Shown: positions 43,320-54,954, numbered from the stretch's first letter. The stretch is 64,000 nucleotides of DNA from G047528285 sp047528285 (GCA_047528285.1 CP180022.1:992001-1056000), one strand, 5' to 3'. Numbers and translations are program-made. The notes: generated by a model from the letters alone, not told the origin.

Positions 43320-44385
43320 GTATTCAATAATATATTATTTTAATATCTTTTTATGATAGCTGGTTAACTTTTTGATGAAGGAAGCTACGTTTTGTAAGCG
43401 TACTTTATTTTTATTCAGCGAAGCACATTAAGTGAGTTTAATTTGAGATTTTTGTGAGGGTAGGAATAAATTAGAACTATTAAATACTATTTAACGAATT
43501 CATTATTCTATATCTTTAACAACTACATCTGATTAGTAGAACGTTGATTAACATACTATGATGAATGCATCATGGACCAACATATTATAGTTAAAAAGAT
43601 TAAAATAATTACCAAGAATTATTTTAAACTGCAAGATGATTCCATTTAGATCTACTGAGAAAAGATAAAAATATCTTTTTTATAAAAAGCATGATTACCG
43701 TTTAGATGTTGATTTGTAATAGTAGAGTAGTTTCACTGTTTCAATCTAGGTAATTTTCTATAGCATTTATCCGGTTGGATAATCGTTTTTATGTTTTTTT
43801 TGCTAGATTATTCTGAGAGTTAACTGTATCGGAAGTGTTGTCAGTTTCGGTGTCCATGATTTTAAGGTCATTTAGTTCATCCAATCCGGATAAAGCTGCT
43901 TTATCATAGTTCTGCCGAACAAGAAATTAGCACGGGATGATTTCATGCGTAGTGCTGCTATTTGCTGGCAGCTGGAGTTTTAGAACGTGTTCACACATAT
44001 TTCTGTTTTTATATTTATATTGCTGTCTTTTCTTACTTGCTAAATAGCGTAGACGTTAGATAACCCCCCCCGAGGGGGAAACATGGCTAATTAGTTTAAA
44101 AATCGAATTACAAGATCTTGTAAGTTTAAAAGAGACAGATAAAGCACTTTTGTAATTATCAAAATCAATGGGTCTATTCTGTCATGGATATATCAATATC
44201 ATCGTGAAACGTCGGTTGGTCAAAATATTAGGATAAAGTTTATCCGTTCATGCAAGAAGAGAAAATCATTTCTAATTTTACCCCATGCCGTATCAAAAAA
44301 CCGTTTCTACTTGAAGGCTTTTTTGTTTACTAGGCCAAATTGATAGCTACCAGGTAATTTTAAAATTTTTCTTTTTTATTAAGAC
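43320..44385 (-). mobile_element. decayed IS903-group element, copy 6
   Basis: Minus-strand readings follow the transposase. SIFKLI at about 44100 matches SIFKLM. THEII near 43940 (within ANSSTTHEII) matches VDSATHEII, followed by ALSGLDELNDLKIMDTETD for ALPGLINQTHRKIREASAD with no gap. The same spacing of blocks is shared with copies 2 and 3. The coding region holds a C8 run with adjacent G5 (44064-44078), not present in relatives. Ends are approximate: a weak inverted-repeat match near 44385 and the expected length of about 1.06 kb. Confidence 0.75.
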
Positions 44386-44538
44386 TAAATATTTAAACGA
44401 TTTTAAAGATCTAATCGAAAGATCATCTGTTTAGAGATCTTAAATTATTTTTAATGGATAATATTAAATAGTGATTATTAATTTAGTAGATCTGTAAATG
44501 TTTAACCATAATTAACTGTTTTTAGTTAGAAAAGAGCG

Positions 44539-44556
44539 ACGCCGCTTGCATGGCGT
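44539..44556 (-). terminator. weak candidate terminator after pykA
   Basis: Read on the minus strand, ACGCC (44556-44552) and GGCGT (44543-44539) form a 5-bp GC-rich stem with an 8-base loop, followed within 6 bases by TTTT. It lies 24 bases beyond the pykA stop. The stem is short, so this is only a possibility. Confidence 0.35.
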
Positions 44557-44579
44557 GAATTGTGATTCATCTCCATGGA

Positions 44580-46022
44580 TTATTCCACGCGAAGAATTCG
44601 AGTTATGTTTGTAGTCCCGATCATGTCCATCACGTCACCTTGGGTAATAATCACCAGATCTCCTGTCATCAAAAAACCTTTATCGCGCAATAAATTGGTA
44701 GCCATGATCGCTGCTGATAAGCCCCCCTTGTTTCCGTCAAAATACATCGGCATGACCCCGCGGTAGAGTGCAGTTAAGTTTAATGTATGCACGTGACGTG
44801 AGAGGGCGAAAATCGGGAGACCTGAGCTGATACGGGACATCATAAGCGTGGTGCGGCCTGATTCCGTCATTGAAATAATGGCGGTAATACCCTTCAGGTG
44901 ATTGGCAGCATACATTGCTGACATGGCAATAGCTTCTTCGATATTCTCGAATTGTACATCAAGCCTATGCTTGGATACATTAATGCTTGGTATCTTCTCT
45001 GCTCCCAGGCATATGCTAGCCATGGCGGTTACTGTTTCGGCAGGATATTTCCCCGCAGCGGTTTCGGCTGATAGCATTACAGCATCGGTACCGTCAAGCA
45101 CCGCGTTAGCTACGTCCATAACTTCAGCGCGAGTTGGCATCGAATTGGTTATCATCGATTCCATCATTTGTGTTGCGGTAATCACGGCACGGTTAAGCAT
45201 ACGAGCACGGCGAATTAGTTTTTTTTGTATACCTACTAGTTCTGGATCGCCAATTTCCACTCCCAAATCGCCGCGAGCTACCATCACAACATCAGAAGCG
45301 AGGATGATGTCATCCATCGCTTTCTCGGTGGCCGCGGCCTCAGCGCGCTCAATTTTCGAAACGATTTTTGCATAGCTTCCTGCGTCACGGGCCAGTTGTC
45401 GTGCATAGTTCAAATCTTCCCCGGTACGGGGAAAAGAAACAGCTAGGTAGTCGATTCCGATTTTGGCAGCGGTAATGATATCAGTTTTATCCTTCTTGGT
45501 GAGCGCTTTTGCTGACAAACCACCTCCTAGCTTGTTAATTCCTTTGTTGTTGGATAATAGGCCACCCACTGTAACCTCGGTATAAATTTGGATACTTTGA
45601 GTTTCAAGCACCTTCAGCTGTACGCGCCCATCATCTAGCAGCAAAATATCTCCAGGTACAACATCGTTAGGTAAATTTTTATAGTCAATTCCTACTTGCG
45701 TGTGGTCTCCATCGCTATCCCCTAACGATGCATCGAGCAAAAATTTATCTCCGACGTTCAATAAGATTTTCCCTTCCCGAAATGTCGAAATGCGAATTTT
45801 AGGTCCTTGCAAATCGCCTAGGATTGCTATGTGGCGGCCGAGACGAATTGAGATTTCGCGCACTTTCTGTGCGCGCCGAAGATGATCTTCGGCGCTGCCG
45901 TGTGAAAAGTTAAGTCGGACAACATTAGCGCCGGCAGCGATTACTTTTTCGAGGTTATTATTCCGATCAGTGGCAGGTCCGAGAGTAGCAACAATTTTGG
46001 TTCTTCTTAGCCGTCTTGACAT
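44580..46022 (-). CDS. pykA: pyruvate kinase II
   Basis: PykA transfers phosphate from phosphoenolpyruvate to ADP, the last ATP-yielding step of glycolysis. The 480 residues match the length of E. coli PykA, and MSRRLRRTKIVATLGPATD plus SKHRLDVQFENIEEAI identify the PykA rather than PykF type. Active-site segments are intact: VVRLNFSHGS, ILGDLQGPKIR, VSKIERAEA, MVARGDLGVEI and ITATQMMESM. An ACGGAGCATCC ribosome-binding site precedes the ATG. Its usual upstream neighbour and regulator gene hexR is decayed here (46180-47200), and lpxM, normally convergent, is absent. Confidence 0.97.
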   Translation of the reverse strand: MSRRLRRTKIVATLGPATDRNNNLEKVIAAGANVVRLNFSHGSAEDHLRRAQKVREISIRLGRHIAILGDLQGPKIRISTFREGKILLNVGDKFLLDASLGDSDGDHTQVGIDYKNLPNDVVPGDILLLDDGRVQLKVLETQSIQIYTEVTVGGLLSNNKGINKLGGGLSAKALTKKDKTDIITAAKIGIDYLAVSFPRTGEDLNYARQLARDAGSYAKIVSKIERAEAAATEKAMDDIILASDVVMVARGDLGVEIGDPELVGIQKKLIRRARMLNRAVITATQMMESMITNSMPTRAEVMDVANAVLDGTDAVMLSAETAAGKYPAETVTAMASICLGAEKIPSINVSKHRLDVQFENIEEAIAMSAMYAANHLKGITAIISMTESGRTTLMMSRISSGLPIFALSRHVHTLNLTALYRGVMPMYFDGNKGGLSAAIMATNLLRDKGFLMTGDLVIITQGDVMDMIGTTNITRILRVE

Positions 46023-46179
46023 GGATGCTCCGTTAATTTAGATAATAGTATTATCGTTGTGATAAAACATAGTTTTAGATAAGAATCAAATGTTTCATCA
46101 GTTTTTGCGTCAGGTAAATCTATTTTTATAAAACTCTTCTCCTGAGGCTTAGCTATTTGTCGAAAGAATGAAGATTGCT

Positions 46180-47200
46180 CTTGATTCCAGCATTAAATAA
46201 AGTTCTTGTTCTGGTTTATCGAAGCGGAATTCTTTCAGAGTATTCTTGATACGCTTTACGTTATCTGGAAATCCCGCGCTGCGGAGTGTTAAATCCTCTT
46301 GCTAGAATTTCGATTAAGATTGATCTCTTAGGAATAAACATATTGTTGTTTTTTCATATGTTTTGGGGGGTTCAATTGAGATAACAATCAAAATTGCAGC
46401 ATCATTTTTTACAGCATCACCAAGGTTATTTAATACTATTTTTGTACGATCGATATGAGAAATTAGCATTATAATATCTTTTTGATAAATTAATATAGCT
46501 CATGAATTACAAGAGAATATGCTAGAATTAAACACTCGGTTATAAAAATGGAAAATTTTTCATCGAATCATGCGTGGCTGTTGCCAAAGCGCTAAGGCCA
46601 AAACAGAAGAAGTTTTTACGTTTTCTAAGGTAAGTCTATCATCTCGTTGATTAATTTGATATGTAGATTATTTTTTAGAAAAGATTGCTATTGTGGACTC
46701 AAAGATTTTATGGATGTTAGCAATTCACATAATCAATATGCATTATTATGACTTGTATATTACATTCTAGAACTCTTCTTAAACAAAATTTATTTATGGT
46801 TTAATATCGATTTATTTGATTTGTTTTTAATTATTAAAAGTTTTTTCTTTTTTAAGAAAGATGTTTTATCATCGCTAACAAGAGTGATTTTTTGAAATAT
46901 AGTATAATTGATATTTGCGACACTTTCGTCGCTTGGTGCGTCTAATTTTTCATGGTTTCTTTTGTTGTAAGAATTGTTCGTGTCTTTCATTTCCTTATAG
47001 GTCACGATAAATTACTTGTTGTATTAATGATTTTATTATAAAATACATATATTAAAAAATAAAATTTGTTATTTTATGATCTCATTATTTTCCTTATGAG
47101 GATTCAGGATTTCTTCTAGCTCCGGATATCTGGGAAGATTTGTTGATTATGGATGATGTTTTTCTGTTAAAAATTAGTAAATTTGAGTTAATTCCAGAGT
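46180..47200 (-). pseudogene. hexR: decayed RpiR-family regulator HexR
   Basis: Minus-strand readings in several frames follow E. coli HexR in order. DESVANINYTIFQK (about 46920) matches EDDSVESYTGKIFESA, and FFGLSALATATHDSMKNF matches FFGLGSSAAVAHDAMNKF. QKDIIMLISHIDRTKIV matches DGDVVVLISHTGRTKNLV, and DNVKRIKNTLKEFRFDK matches DNLKRVKEALKESRFDK. HexR represses central carbon genes in response to 2-keto-3-deoxy-6-phosphogluconate. It sits upstream of pykA on the same strand as in E. coli, so identification is firm. Multiple stops and a deletion near the sug-binding end show that it is inactive. Confidence 0.88.
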
Positions 47201-47539
47201 GTTTTGTTTGATTTTTTTTTGATTAATAAGAAAGTCTTAAGGATAATGTTATAAGCTATACTCAATCAAATTTTAAGGTGCAGGATTCGGTATCTGGAAA
47301 AAGTTTTTAACTTAATTAATCAAAAGTTTGTAATCGTTAGATATTTTTTATAAAAAAACCTGTTTTTATCAATAAGCATTTTGTGCTAGAAAAAAATTTA
47401 CAGAAACTGCTATTTATCACATCCCATAGCTTTTCCATCTTGTTTAAATTTTGGTTGTTAGAAGATTAATAATAGAGCATCTATACTTATTTTGAATGCT
47501 AAGTTTTGAATTAAAGGCACTGTATGGTAACCCGTGTTA

Positions 47540-48687
47540 GGTTATTTTGAATAAATCCTAGTTTTAGGTAATAGTTAGATTATACTACCACTATCGTTTT
47601 ACTTTCTAGTCTCGATGAAAAATCGAAAATTTAAAATAATATATAGGTTAATTGGCCTAGTAAGAAGAAAATCTTTGTGTAGAAAAAATTGTTTTGATGG
47701 TATAGTTTGGATGGTATTAGCCATCAATTTGTGCGGCATGAATAGAGAAAATTTTTCCAAGATTCAGCCTAATCTCCTTTCATAAAACTAATATTGGTAT
47801 GGATCGGACACAGTTGTTATCGTTCTGTTAATAAACTAAGAAATACTTTACCTGTTTCTTTTAAGGCAGATCTATAAGGCTTTTTTGACTCAATTTTAAA
47901 CTGATGGAGTATGTTTTTTGTAAATTATCCGAGAATTTATATTATTTATCATGTAAGTAATAGAGGGTGAACTTCAGCTTGAAAACAGGAATGATCGGTG
48001 AAATGAGCTGTTAGATCATTGATAACATTAATCTAAAAATTTTTAGCGAAGATGAATGGAGGTCTGGCTTCGTTGGCTACACTCAAAAACAAGACCATTA
48101 ATAAAAACATAGCCTATGTGGGCATTATATCCTCACACGGTAGCGGGATCCAACTTCGCGTGAAATTTTATATGTATGCCGATTTATCGTTTTGTAAGAT
48201 CAGTGCTATATCGGATATGACGGACATGATAAGCTAAACTCAGCAAAAAAATAGAGAAATGTTGTTTAATGATATTTAGGATATCTGTCACGGATATGAT
48301 GTAATTTTTATTCGGAATATAAATCCTTTAAGTTTACCATGAAGTGGTGCACAATATTGGCCAGGTTGTGTGTATACCATTAACGTAATTCAGTTTGGAA
48401 AATAAGGGCCTGAGGGGAGAGTTGCGATACTTAGAAAAATAAATAAGGTTTTATCTTATCGATAAAACATGGATGCTTAGATCATATATTCCAGTTCATA
48501 ATCCTTCCAGATGATTATCTAAGTCTTGGTGCGCCACTGCTTTGCAGGGTGTCATTGAAGGGAATATAGGTTGTAGTGCTTAACTACATTACGTTATTAA
48601 GAATAATATATACAATTGTCCCTATCGCGTAGCGATAGTTTCGTCAAGAACGTATTTATTATGGGCTCTGATTTATTCAAAAAAGAC
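47540..48687 (+). mobile_element. decayed IS903-group element, copy 7, best-preserved ends
   Basis: The left end GGTTATTTTGAATAAATC (47540-47557) matches the IS903 end at about 15 of 18 bases; the right end GATTTATTCAAAAAAGAC (48670-48687) matches the inverse end at 16 of 18. The 9 bases outside each end share 5 positions, consistent with an eroded target duplication. Inside, the plus strand reads GSDTVVIVLLI near 47800 (TDMAITTVLMI), LKIFSEDEW at 48035 (LKIFGEGEW) and, near 48350, SGAQYWPG (SGAQYWPA). Length 1,148 bp. Confidence 0.87.
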
Positions 48688-50724
48688 GGTGTTTTATCTA
48701 ATATGAGATAATTTTTTGTAAGATGGTTCTTTCAAAAATTCTTATTTTATGCGACTGTAGTTGTACTCTCGATCGGGTTTCTTTTCGTTTTTATAGCTGT
48801 AAATTAGCTTTATTAACTATGTTGTAGGATAGAGACTGCTTTCATAAAATTTTGCCCATTCTCATCACTTTTAATTTTAGCGCTTGATGATTTTATAAAT
48901 TATTAGTGCTTTTACATAAAATCACTATAGAAAAATTTCTTCTTTTTGTATCTCAAATCTTAATGGTAAATCTATTTATTTATCCCTAGAACACTGTGGT
49001 ATACGTTGTATATTTTTCATATAATTACTGATCTATTAACTTTAATGTTTCATGTTTTTTATAAGTTATTTCTTTTTTTTGTAATTTGTGTAGAAAACCC
49101 CTATCTATTTTATGTGTTTAAATTCAAATTTATCGAAAAATTAGGTTTTAGGTTAAAACTAGATTTCTTTGTAATAAGAAATGCTTTTTTATAAGAAGAT
49201 AATTTTATCACTATCTTTTTTGATTTTTGAAGGGTAATTTTTTATTACCAATGACATTTGATGCGAATAAATAAATTAAAATTATTTAATATTCTCTATC
49301 TATTATGAGTTTTTATTTACTAGATTATTTATTAATTTTAATAATATCTTATAAACAATCCGTACATGATTTATGTAAAATTCAATGGTTAATTTATTTA
49401 AAATTTTTTATTTCTGTAGCATTTATACATTTCATATTATAAAATATGGGCTAAATAGTTTTTTTCTTATGTGATTTTAAGTATAAAATAGATATAGAAA
49501 GCAGTCTTTATATTAAAGACAAAATTACTATTCCTCTTCTTCACAGAAGAAAAAATTGCTTTTAATATACTCTTCTATTTGCACTCTTTTTATATTTGTT
49601 TTTCTAAATGTGTCAAAATAGTATTTAGGTTAAATATATAATACGTTCATGAACTCTATACAAAGAATTATATATTGCTATATCATAAATAATTTATTAT
49701 TTATTTGATGTCTCTCCTCGAGATTAAAATAAATCTAAAATATATTTAAATGCTGATTACATATTACATTTTGTCTGTAAGATATCGAAAATTAATTATA
49801 TCAAATTTTAAAAATATTTTAACAATAAACCAAGATAATTTCAATTTATGGAAAAACTTCACAATATATAATATATTTATTTAATAAATTTTAGTTTCGG
49901 TAATTTTTAAGTAATAATCTAGATCAAATTACATAAAAGTTTTATTTGTTTAAAAAATTTACATTCATTATGAAATTTATTACATTTATATAAATCGTTG
50001 ATATTAATGATATTAGAAATTAAATATTTAACAAGTTGATAAAGGATATATAAATTATACACCATAAAAATTTTTGCATGTTTTTGTGAGAACAAAACCC
50101 GATTTTATTAAATCGATGATTATATACAAATATCAGGAGAGAGAAAATTTGGTGGATCGGTGCTTTTAATATTTCACCTATCATACAACATGTAAAATGC
50201 AGATGAAAAATATATTTTGATTCGGTTAGAATAGACATATATAGTGCTATGCAAAATAATATTTATATCAGTATTTATTTTTGTATATCTGTTTCAGATC
50301 TCAAGAGTTAGATTTGCAATAAGCATTAATATGTAGATACCCTATGCTATAATCTAATCTGAGATTATTACGTGATACATTAGTAATGATTAAGATCTAA
50401 TGATTTAAATATTTTTGATAAATAATACATTTTAAGAAGATGTTGTGGTTGGCGGGAAAAATAGCGTCTGATGTTTTCTCAGAGAGATAATTAGTAGTGT
50501 GTTATGGTGTGTTGTTGACACATATTAGTCATATAAAACGAAAATTTCTTTTTTAACCTCAAAAATTAGTATCACAGATGTTAAAACATCATCTGTATAT
50601 TGAGTAGATGACATTTAGATATCCATATATATAGCTAGGTTTTTATCGATAGTGTGTGAGGCTCTTTTTCATTAGTCATAATTGGTAGAACCTCTCTAAG
50701 AGAGGCGGGAATAAAAGCAGCTCC
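48688..50724. other. 2.0-kb very AT-rich region upstream of nth
   Basis: The rsx (rnf) genes that precede nth in E. coli are not recognisable. A compact GC-richer palindrome, CCTCTCTAAGAGAGG (50693-50707), lies just before nth. Otherwise nothing is seen. Confidence 0.5.
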
Positions 50725-51375
50725 ATGAATAAAACAAAGCGCCATGATATTATTTATCGTATGTGTACTAATTATCCCAACCCTACTACCGAATTGGTAT
50801 ATCATTCGCCTTTCGAACTATTAATTGCGGTACTTCTCTCTGCTCAGGCAAGAGACGCTAGTGTTAATAAAGCCTGTTATCAATTATTTTTGGCAGCAAA
50901 AACACCACAAGCCATGGTAGTACTGGGAGTAGAAGGCGTTAAAAGTTATATTAAATCTATAGGACTTTTTAATAGCAAAGCAAAAAATATTATTAAAACT
51001 TGCCAATTGCTACTTGAAAAAAACCAAGGTGAGGTGCCTGAAGATCGTGCCGCGCTAGAAGCGCTGCCAGGTGTCGGGCGAAAAACCGCTAATGTAGTAT
51101 TAAATATTGCTTTCGGTTGGCGGACTATCGCAGTAGATACACATATTTTTCGTGTAGCGAACCGTACCCGCTTTGCGGTTGGAAAAGACGTAAAGGCAGT
51201 TGAGAAAAAATTGTTATCCGTCGTACCGAGAGAGTTCCAGGGTAATTTCCACCACTGGTTTATTAAGCATGGTCGCTATACCTGCATGGCAAAAAAACCG
51301 CGCTGCGGTTCCTGCTTAATTGAAGATTTGTGTGAATACAACCAGAAAACCATTATTCGAAATAATACGTTATAA
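50725..51375 (+). CDS. nth: endonuclease III (DNA glycosylase/AP lyase)
   Basis: Nth removes oxidised pyrimidines and cuts the resulting AP site in base-excision repair. A 216-residue HhH-GPD protein (E. coli 211): helix-hairpin-helix LPGVGRKTANVV contains the catalytic Lys, and VDTHIFRVANRT the catalytic Asp. The 4Fe-4S cluster ligands are CMAKKPRCGSCLIEDLC, with the required Cys-X6-Cys-X2-Cys-X5-Cys spacing. A five-residue extension (RNNTL) at the C-terminus suggests a shifted stop codon. The ribosome-binding site is weak. Confidence 0.96.
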   Translation: MNKTKRHDIIYRMCTNYPNPTTELVYHSPFELLIAVLLSAQARDASVNKACYQLFLAAKTPQAMVVLGVEGVKSYIKSIGLFNSKAKNIIKTCQLLLEKNQGEVPEDRAALEALPGVGRKTANVVLNIAFGWRTIAVDTHIFRVANRTRFAVGKDVKAVEKKLLSVVPREFQGNFHHWFIKHGRYTCMAKKPRCGSCLIEDLCEYNQKTIIRNNTL

Positions 51376-51595
51376 AGGAGTGGATTTTTGGTTAGCAATT
51401 AATATTGTCAATTACGGGTTTTTTTCTAGTGTGTTAAAGATCTACACGTTATAGTCATATAATGTTATTATTTTTGCTGCATTATTTTAATCCCATCTGT
51501 TGGTAAGATAAGATTCTGGGTATTAACCCTAGATATTCATCGTAGATTAAAGAAATATATTATGTAAGATAATCATTTTTCTAAAGTAGAAAGAT

Positions 51596-52650
51596 CTCCT
51601 TTGATTCATAGAATTGCATCTTTTCTATACTTTCTTGAATAAATGGAAAATTTAGATGATTCTTGGATTCAGATTCCGACTGTGATTCAAATGACAACAA
51701 ATTTTTAAGCAGCGTGCTTCTACTGATAGTAAAAATTCTATTGAGTCAACTATCCCCAGCTATGGAATAAAAAATCTTTCTTTAATATAAGTGGAAGACT
51801 ATTTCAGTACACCCGATATGAACAATAATGATAAGCCTAATAATCATACATGTCTTTTATTTTTGCTTTTAGTCCATTACTGGGTTTTAACTTGATTTTT
51901 AAATTAATGGAAGTGTGTGTCGCTTTGTTATCTAGATTAAATCGTTGATTATCAGGCTAGCAAAGAGTACTGAATATCAGTTTAAAATACAAAGACTTTA
52001 GTAAAAATATGGATCTATCAAGTTATTTAATTGCATGAGCTTAAAATGCTTTCTAAAGGCGTATAGAAAGTCTGGTAAGAAAAATAGATGATGATGAAAG
52101 TGAATTAAAAGCATATCAAATGAAATTATCTGTGCTAATTTATCGTTCAGCATTTATCTATACATGATACGCTATCTTTGATAGATTGAACATAAATTGT
52201 AGATCTATGGAAAAATTATGAAGATGTTTTCTAACGGCGTGTAATTATTAATATTAGATGACTGTCATAACTCTATGTCGGGAAAGATAATAAAGCCTCT
52301 GATTGCAGCACCGTTAAGTGATTGCCAATGTTATTCTGACAGAATAACAAAAACGCTAGAATACAATTCTAGATACAGTGCTGAGGAGGAGGGAAGGTCA
52401 TAATATCTAGAAAAAGTAACTTTATGAAGCTAAAGGCGATTAGTTGATATGATTGATCATAATGGATGGATTTTTTTAAAAACTTTTTCTTAGAGTTTAG
52501 TGATCAACGATAACAAAAATGCTGAATTGGGATTCAGTTGTAATAAATATTGAAGAGCATTAGTAAGTACGAGATAATCTAGTCCGATATGGACGGCAGA
52601 TTCATGATCTGTTCGGGTTTTTAATAGTATTTTTAATAAAGAATTATATT
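51596..52650 (+). mobile_element. decayed IS903-group element, copy 8
   Basis: Plus-strand readings follow the transposase. LKMLSKGV then KVW at 52046 matches LKIFGEGEWKVR. SNEIICANLSFS near 52115 matches THEIICADLSLS, the clearest block, and IKPLIAAPLSDCQCY near 52295 matches IKPLIPPRSGAQYW. The left end is a weak inverted-repeat match at 51596 that gives the same internal spacing as the other copies; the right end is set by length. Confidence 0.75.
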
Positions 52651-52881
52651 TTTTCTAAACTATCCGCCAGCCACCTATTTATAAAGATCCAGTTTATTAT
52701 AGGTTGCTCACAAAAATTTTAGAGATATATTTCTTTATTGAAATGAAGAAGTATATCCTGTGTACGCGAAATGGAAAGGATATAGCTTCAGCTATTTTTC
52801 TTCTTCAAGTATCTCTTGATACCTTCTGTTTTCTAGCATAATCTTTGGATTAATTGAATTTTTTATCTATTAGCCATTAAG

Positions 52882-52928
52882 AAAAAATGTATCATACCCT
52901 TTTCCAGTGCAGCAAGGGTATGATACAT
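52882..52928 (-). terminator. intrinsic terminator of xthA
   Basis: On the minus strand, beginning 57 bases after the xthA stop codon, a 15-bp perfect stem (ATGTATCATACCCTT / AAGGGTATGATACAT) encloses a 12-base loop and is followed by a run of six T. This is a textbook rho-independent terminator, and the clearest one in the window. Confidence 0.9.
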
Positions 52929-52985
52929 ATTTTGAATATATAAGCCTTTAAAATCCGATATCATTCAAGTAGTTATATTATAACC

Positions 52986-53792
52986 TCATAAATAAAAATC
53001 CGTCCATACCGGCGCATGATCGGAGGGCTTAGGCATCGTACGGATTGTGTAGTCGATTCCAGTTGCTCGGATGTCCTTTATCAACTGTCGTGATGCAAGA
53101 ATAAGATCGATACGTAGACCATGATTTTTATCGAAGCCACGAGAGCGATAATCAAACCAGGAGAATTGATTATCACTGAATGGATTAGTTTGGCGGTAAG
53201 TATCTACCAGTCCCCATGCTAGCAAGCGTTTCATCCAAGTTCTCTCTTCCGGCAAAAAAGAGCATTTTCCAGTTCGAAGCCAGAGTTGTCGCCTTTTTTC
53301 AGTGATCCCAATGTCTAGATCGGTGGGACTAATATTCATATCCCCCATGATAAGTAGAAGGGATTCACCATGGTAATTCTGTTCCACATGATTCTGTAAA
53401 TCACGGTAGAAACACTCTTTAGCTGGAAATTTAATTGGGTGATCACGGCCCCCCCCCTGGGGGAAGTAAGCGTTAACCACCGTTAAGACCCCTTTAGTAG
53501 TGATGAATTTAGCTATGATAATTCGGCGCTGTGTTTTGTCATTATCGCCACTAAATCCCCGACGAATAGCCCACGCTTTTTTGCGGCTGAGTAGAGCCAC
53601 TCCATAATGGGATTTTTGACCATGGTAATAGACATTATATCCGTAGCGTGTCACCTCCTTAATAGGAAATGTATCATCGTGGACTTTTGTTTCTTGCAAA
53701 CCGATCACATCAGGTTTGAGTGTAGTAATAATAGCTTCTAACTGATGTAGGTGAGCGCGGATTCCATTGATATTGAATGAAACAAACTTCAT
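52986..53792 (-). CDS. xthA: exonuclease III (AP endonuclease)
   Basis: XthA cleaves the backbone at abasic sites and has 3'-5' exonuclease activity. At 268 residues it has the E. coli length. Conserved metal and catalytic segments are present: MKFVSFNINGIRAH, IGLQETKVHD (metal-binding Glu), GDMNISPTDLDIG (Asp and Asn), LRIDLILAS (Asp) and the C-terminal SDHAPVW with the catalytic His. The frame contains a run of nine C on the plus strand (53449-53457), giving QGGGR where E. coli has QGESR. A TTTAGGT ribosome-binding site precedes the ATG. Together with Ung and Nth it completes the early base-excision repair steps. Confidence 0.97.
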   Translation of the reverse strand: MKFVSFNINGIRAHLHQLEAIITTLKPDVIGLQETKVHDDTFPIKEVTRYGYNVYYHGQKSHYGVALLSRKKAWAIRRGFSGDNDKTQRRIIIAKFITTKGVLTVVNAYFPQGGGRDHPIKFPAKECFYRDLQNHVEQNYHGESLLLIMGDMNISPTDLDIGITEKRRQLWLRTGKCSFLPEERTWMKRLLAWGLVDTYRQTNPFSDNQFSWFDYRSRGFDKNHGLRIDLILASRQLIKDIRATGIDYTIRTMPKPSDHAPVWTDFYL

Positions 53793-54954
53793 GTTTATAC
53801 CTAAAGAAAGTATTTATATTAATGCTATCAAAAATTAGATACTAAGAAAATATGAATTAATGATTTTGCAGATCAGGAGATTATCTAGCTAACCCAGCAA
53901 TTTATGAAATGCCTTGGAAAGGTAGTATAAGGAAACATTTAAACTTTCTAAGTTTTTGATAGTAAATTATACAGTTTTCTGTTTTTTTCTGCTCGAGATT
54001 TATAACTAAGTGTGCTATATACTAAAATATAAGCTAATTTATTCTTATTTATAATGGGTTTCTCTCAGCCCTTTTAGGGAAAATTATTTTTAGTGTATAC
54101 AATCGTAAATTTTAAATATTGTGGTTTGAATTACGACTTAGATTTGTTGATTAGAAACCTTCTGAATTTTTAAAAATATTTTAGCAAAAAATGATGTAAT
54201 CTTGGATTTATTAAATATATTATTCTTTTAGATGATCTTGGGTAAGATAACTATTGTTATTTCAATATCGGATTTTTATGAAAAAGGAATAGTTTAAAAT
54301 TAACTAATTCCAGTGATAACAAAACTCTCAAGTAAAGCTAATTTCTAATGGTATAGCTGGATAAGTCAGCAATAGACGTATGGAGAGGAAAGAATACTTT
54401 TCTTAAATTCGGTAATCGATTTCTCTAGTCTACTGCTTATGGCTATTAAGAAAGTTACGGTATTTTTTACCCTGATAATCGTATGAAGCACATATGGTAA
54501 AGTGTAACTCTCTTGGAGAGAGAAAGGTAGAAATCTTACAGAAATAATCAAAATAATTTACCATATGGGTTACATAACTGTTATATAACAAAAGTTACTG
54601 GATGGTATATTTTTATTTATTATTATTAATAAATCTAATTAACAAGCGTATATCATATGTAAAATAACCATTTATAATAATTTTATTTAAATTAAATATA
54701 ACATGATATAATACAAGAAAAAAATATAACAAGATGGAAAAGAATTCGATAAAAGTATATTGTTTCAATATATGTAATGTAATAAAAATTATTTTTTGTT
54801 TTTTAGAAAAACAACTCAGCTTCATTTTTGATTAGATTACAATTCCTAATTAGTTACAAAGATTTAAAACTTTGTAAAGAAATGCTATCAATAATAGTAT
54901 CATCATCAACTGATCTGATAATGTTTAGGATCGTTGATCATGCAAGGATAAATA
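53793..54954. other. AT-rich region upstream of hldD
   Basis: kbl, divergent from hldD in E. coli, is not seen. The final bases give hldD a good AAGGAT ribosome-binding site. Confidence 0.5.

Noticed and set aside
17460..44340. Three colinear repeats at 17.5, 27.3 and 44.1 kb as a novel dispersed repeat family, possibly ftsY-like on the plus strand
   Set aside because: Reading the opposite strand showed them to be IS903 transposase remnants; the plus-strand resemblance was illusory.
44902..45375. 157-codon open frame on the plus strand
   Set aside because: Antisense shadow of pykA.
46790..47005. 71-codon open frame on the minus strand as a separate small gene
   Set aside because: Its middle part aligns with HexR, so it is a fragment of the hexR pseudogene.
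48052..48237. 61-codon plus-strand frame as a gene
   Set aside because: Falls inside IS903 copy 7 and reads out of frame with the transposase; remnant only.
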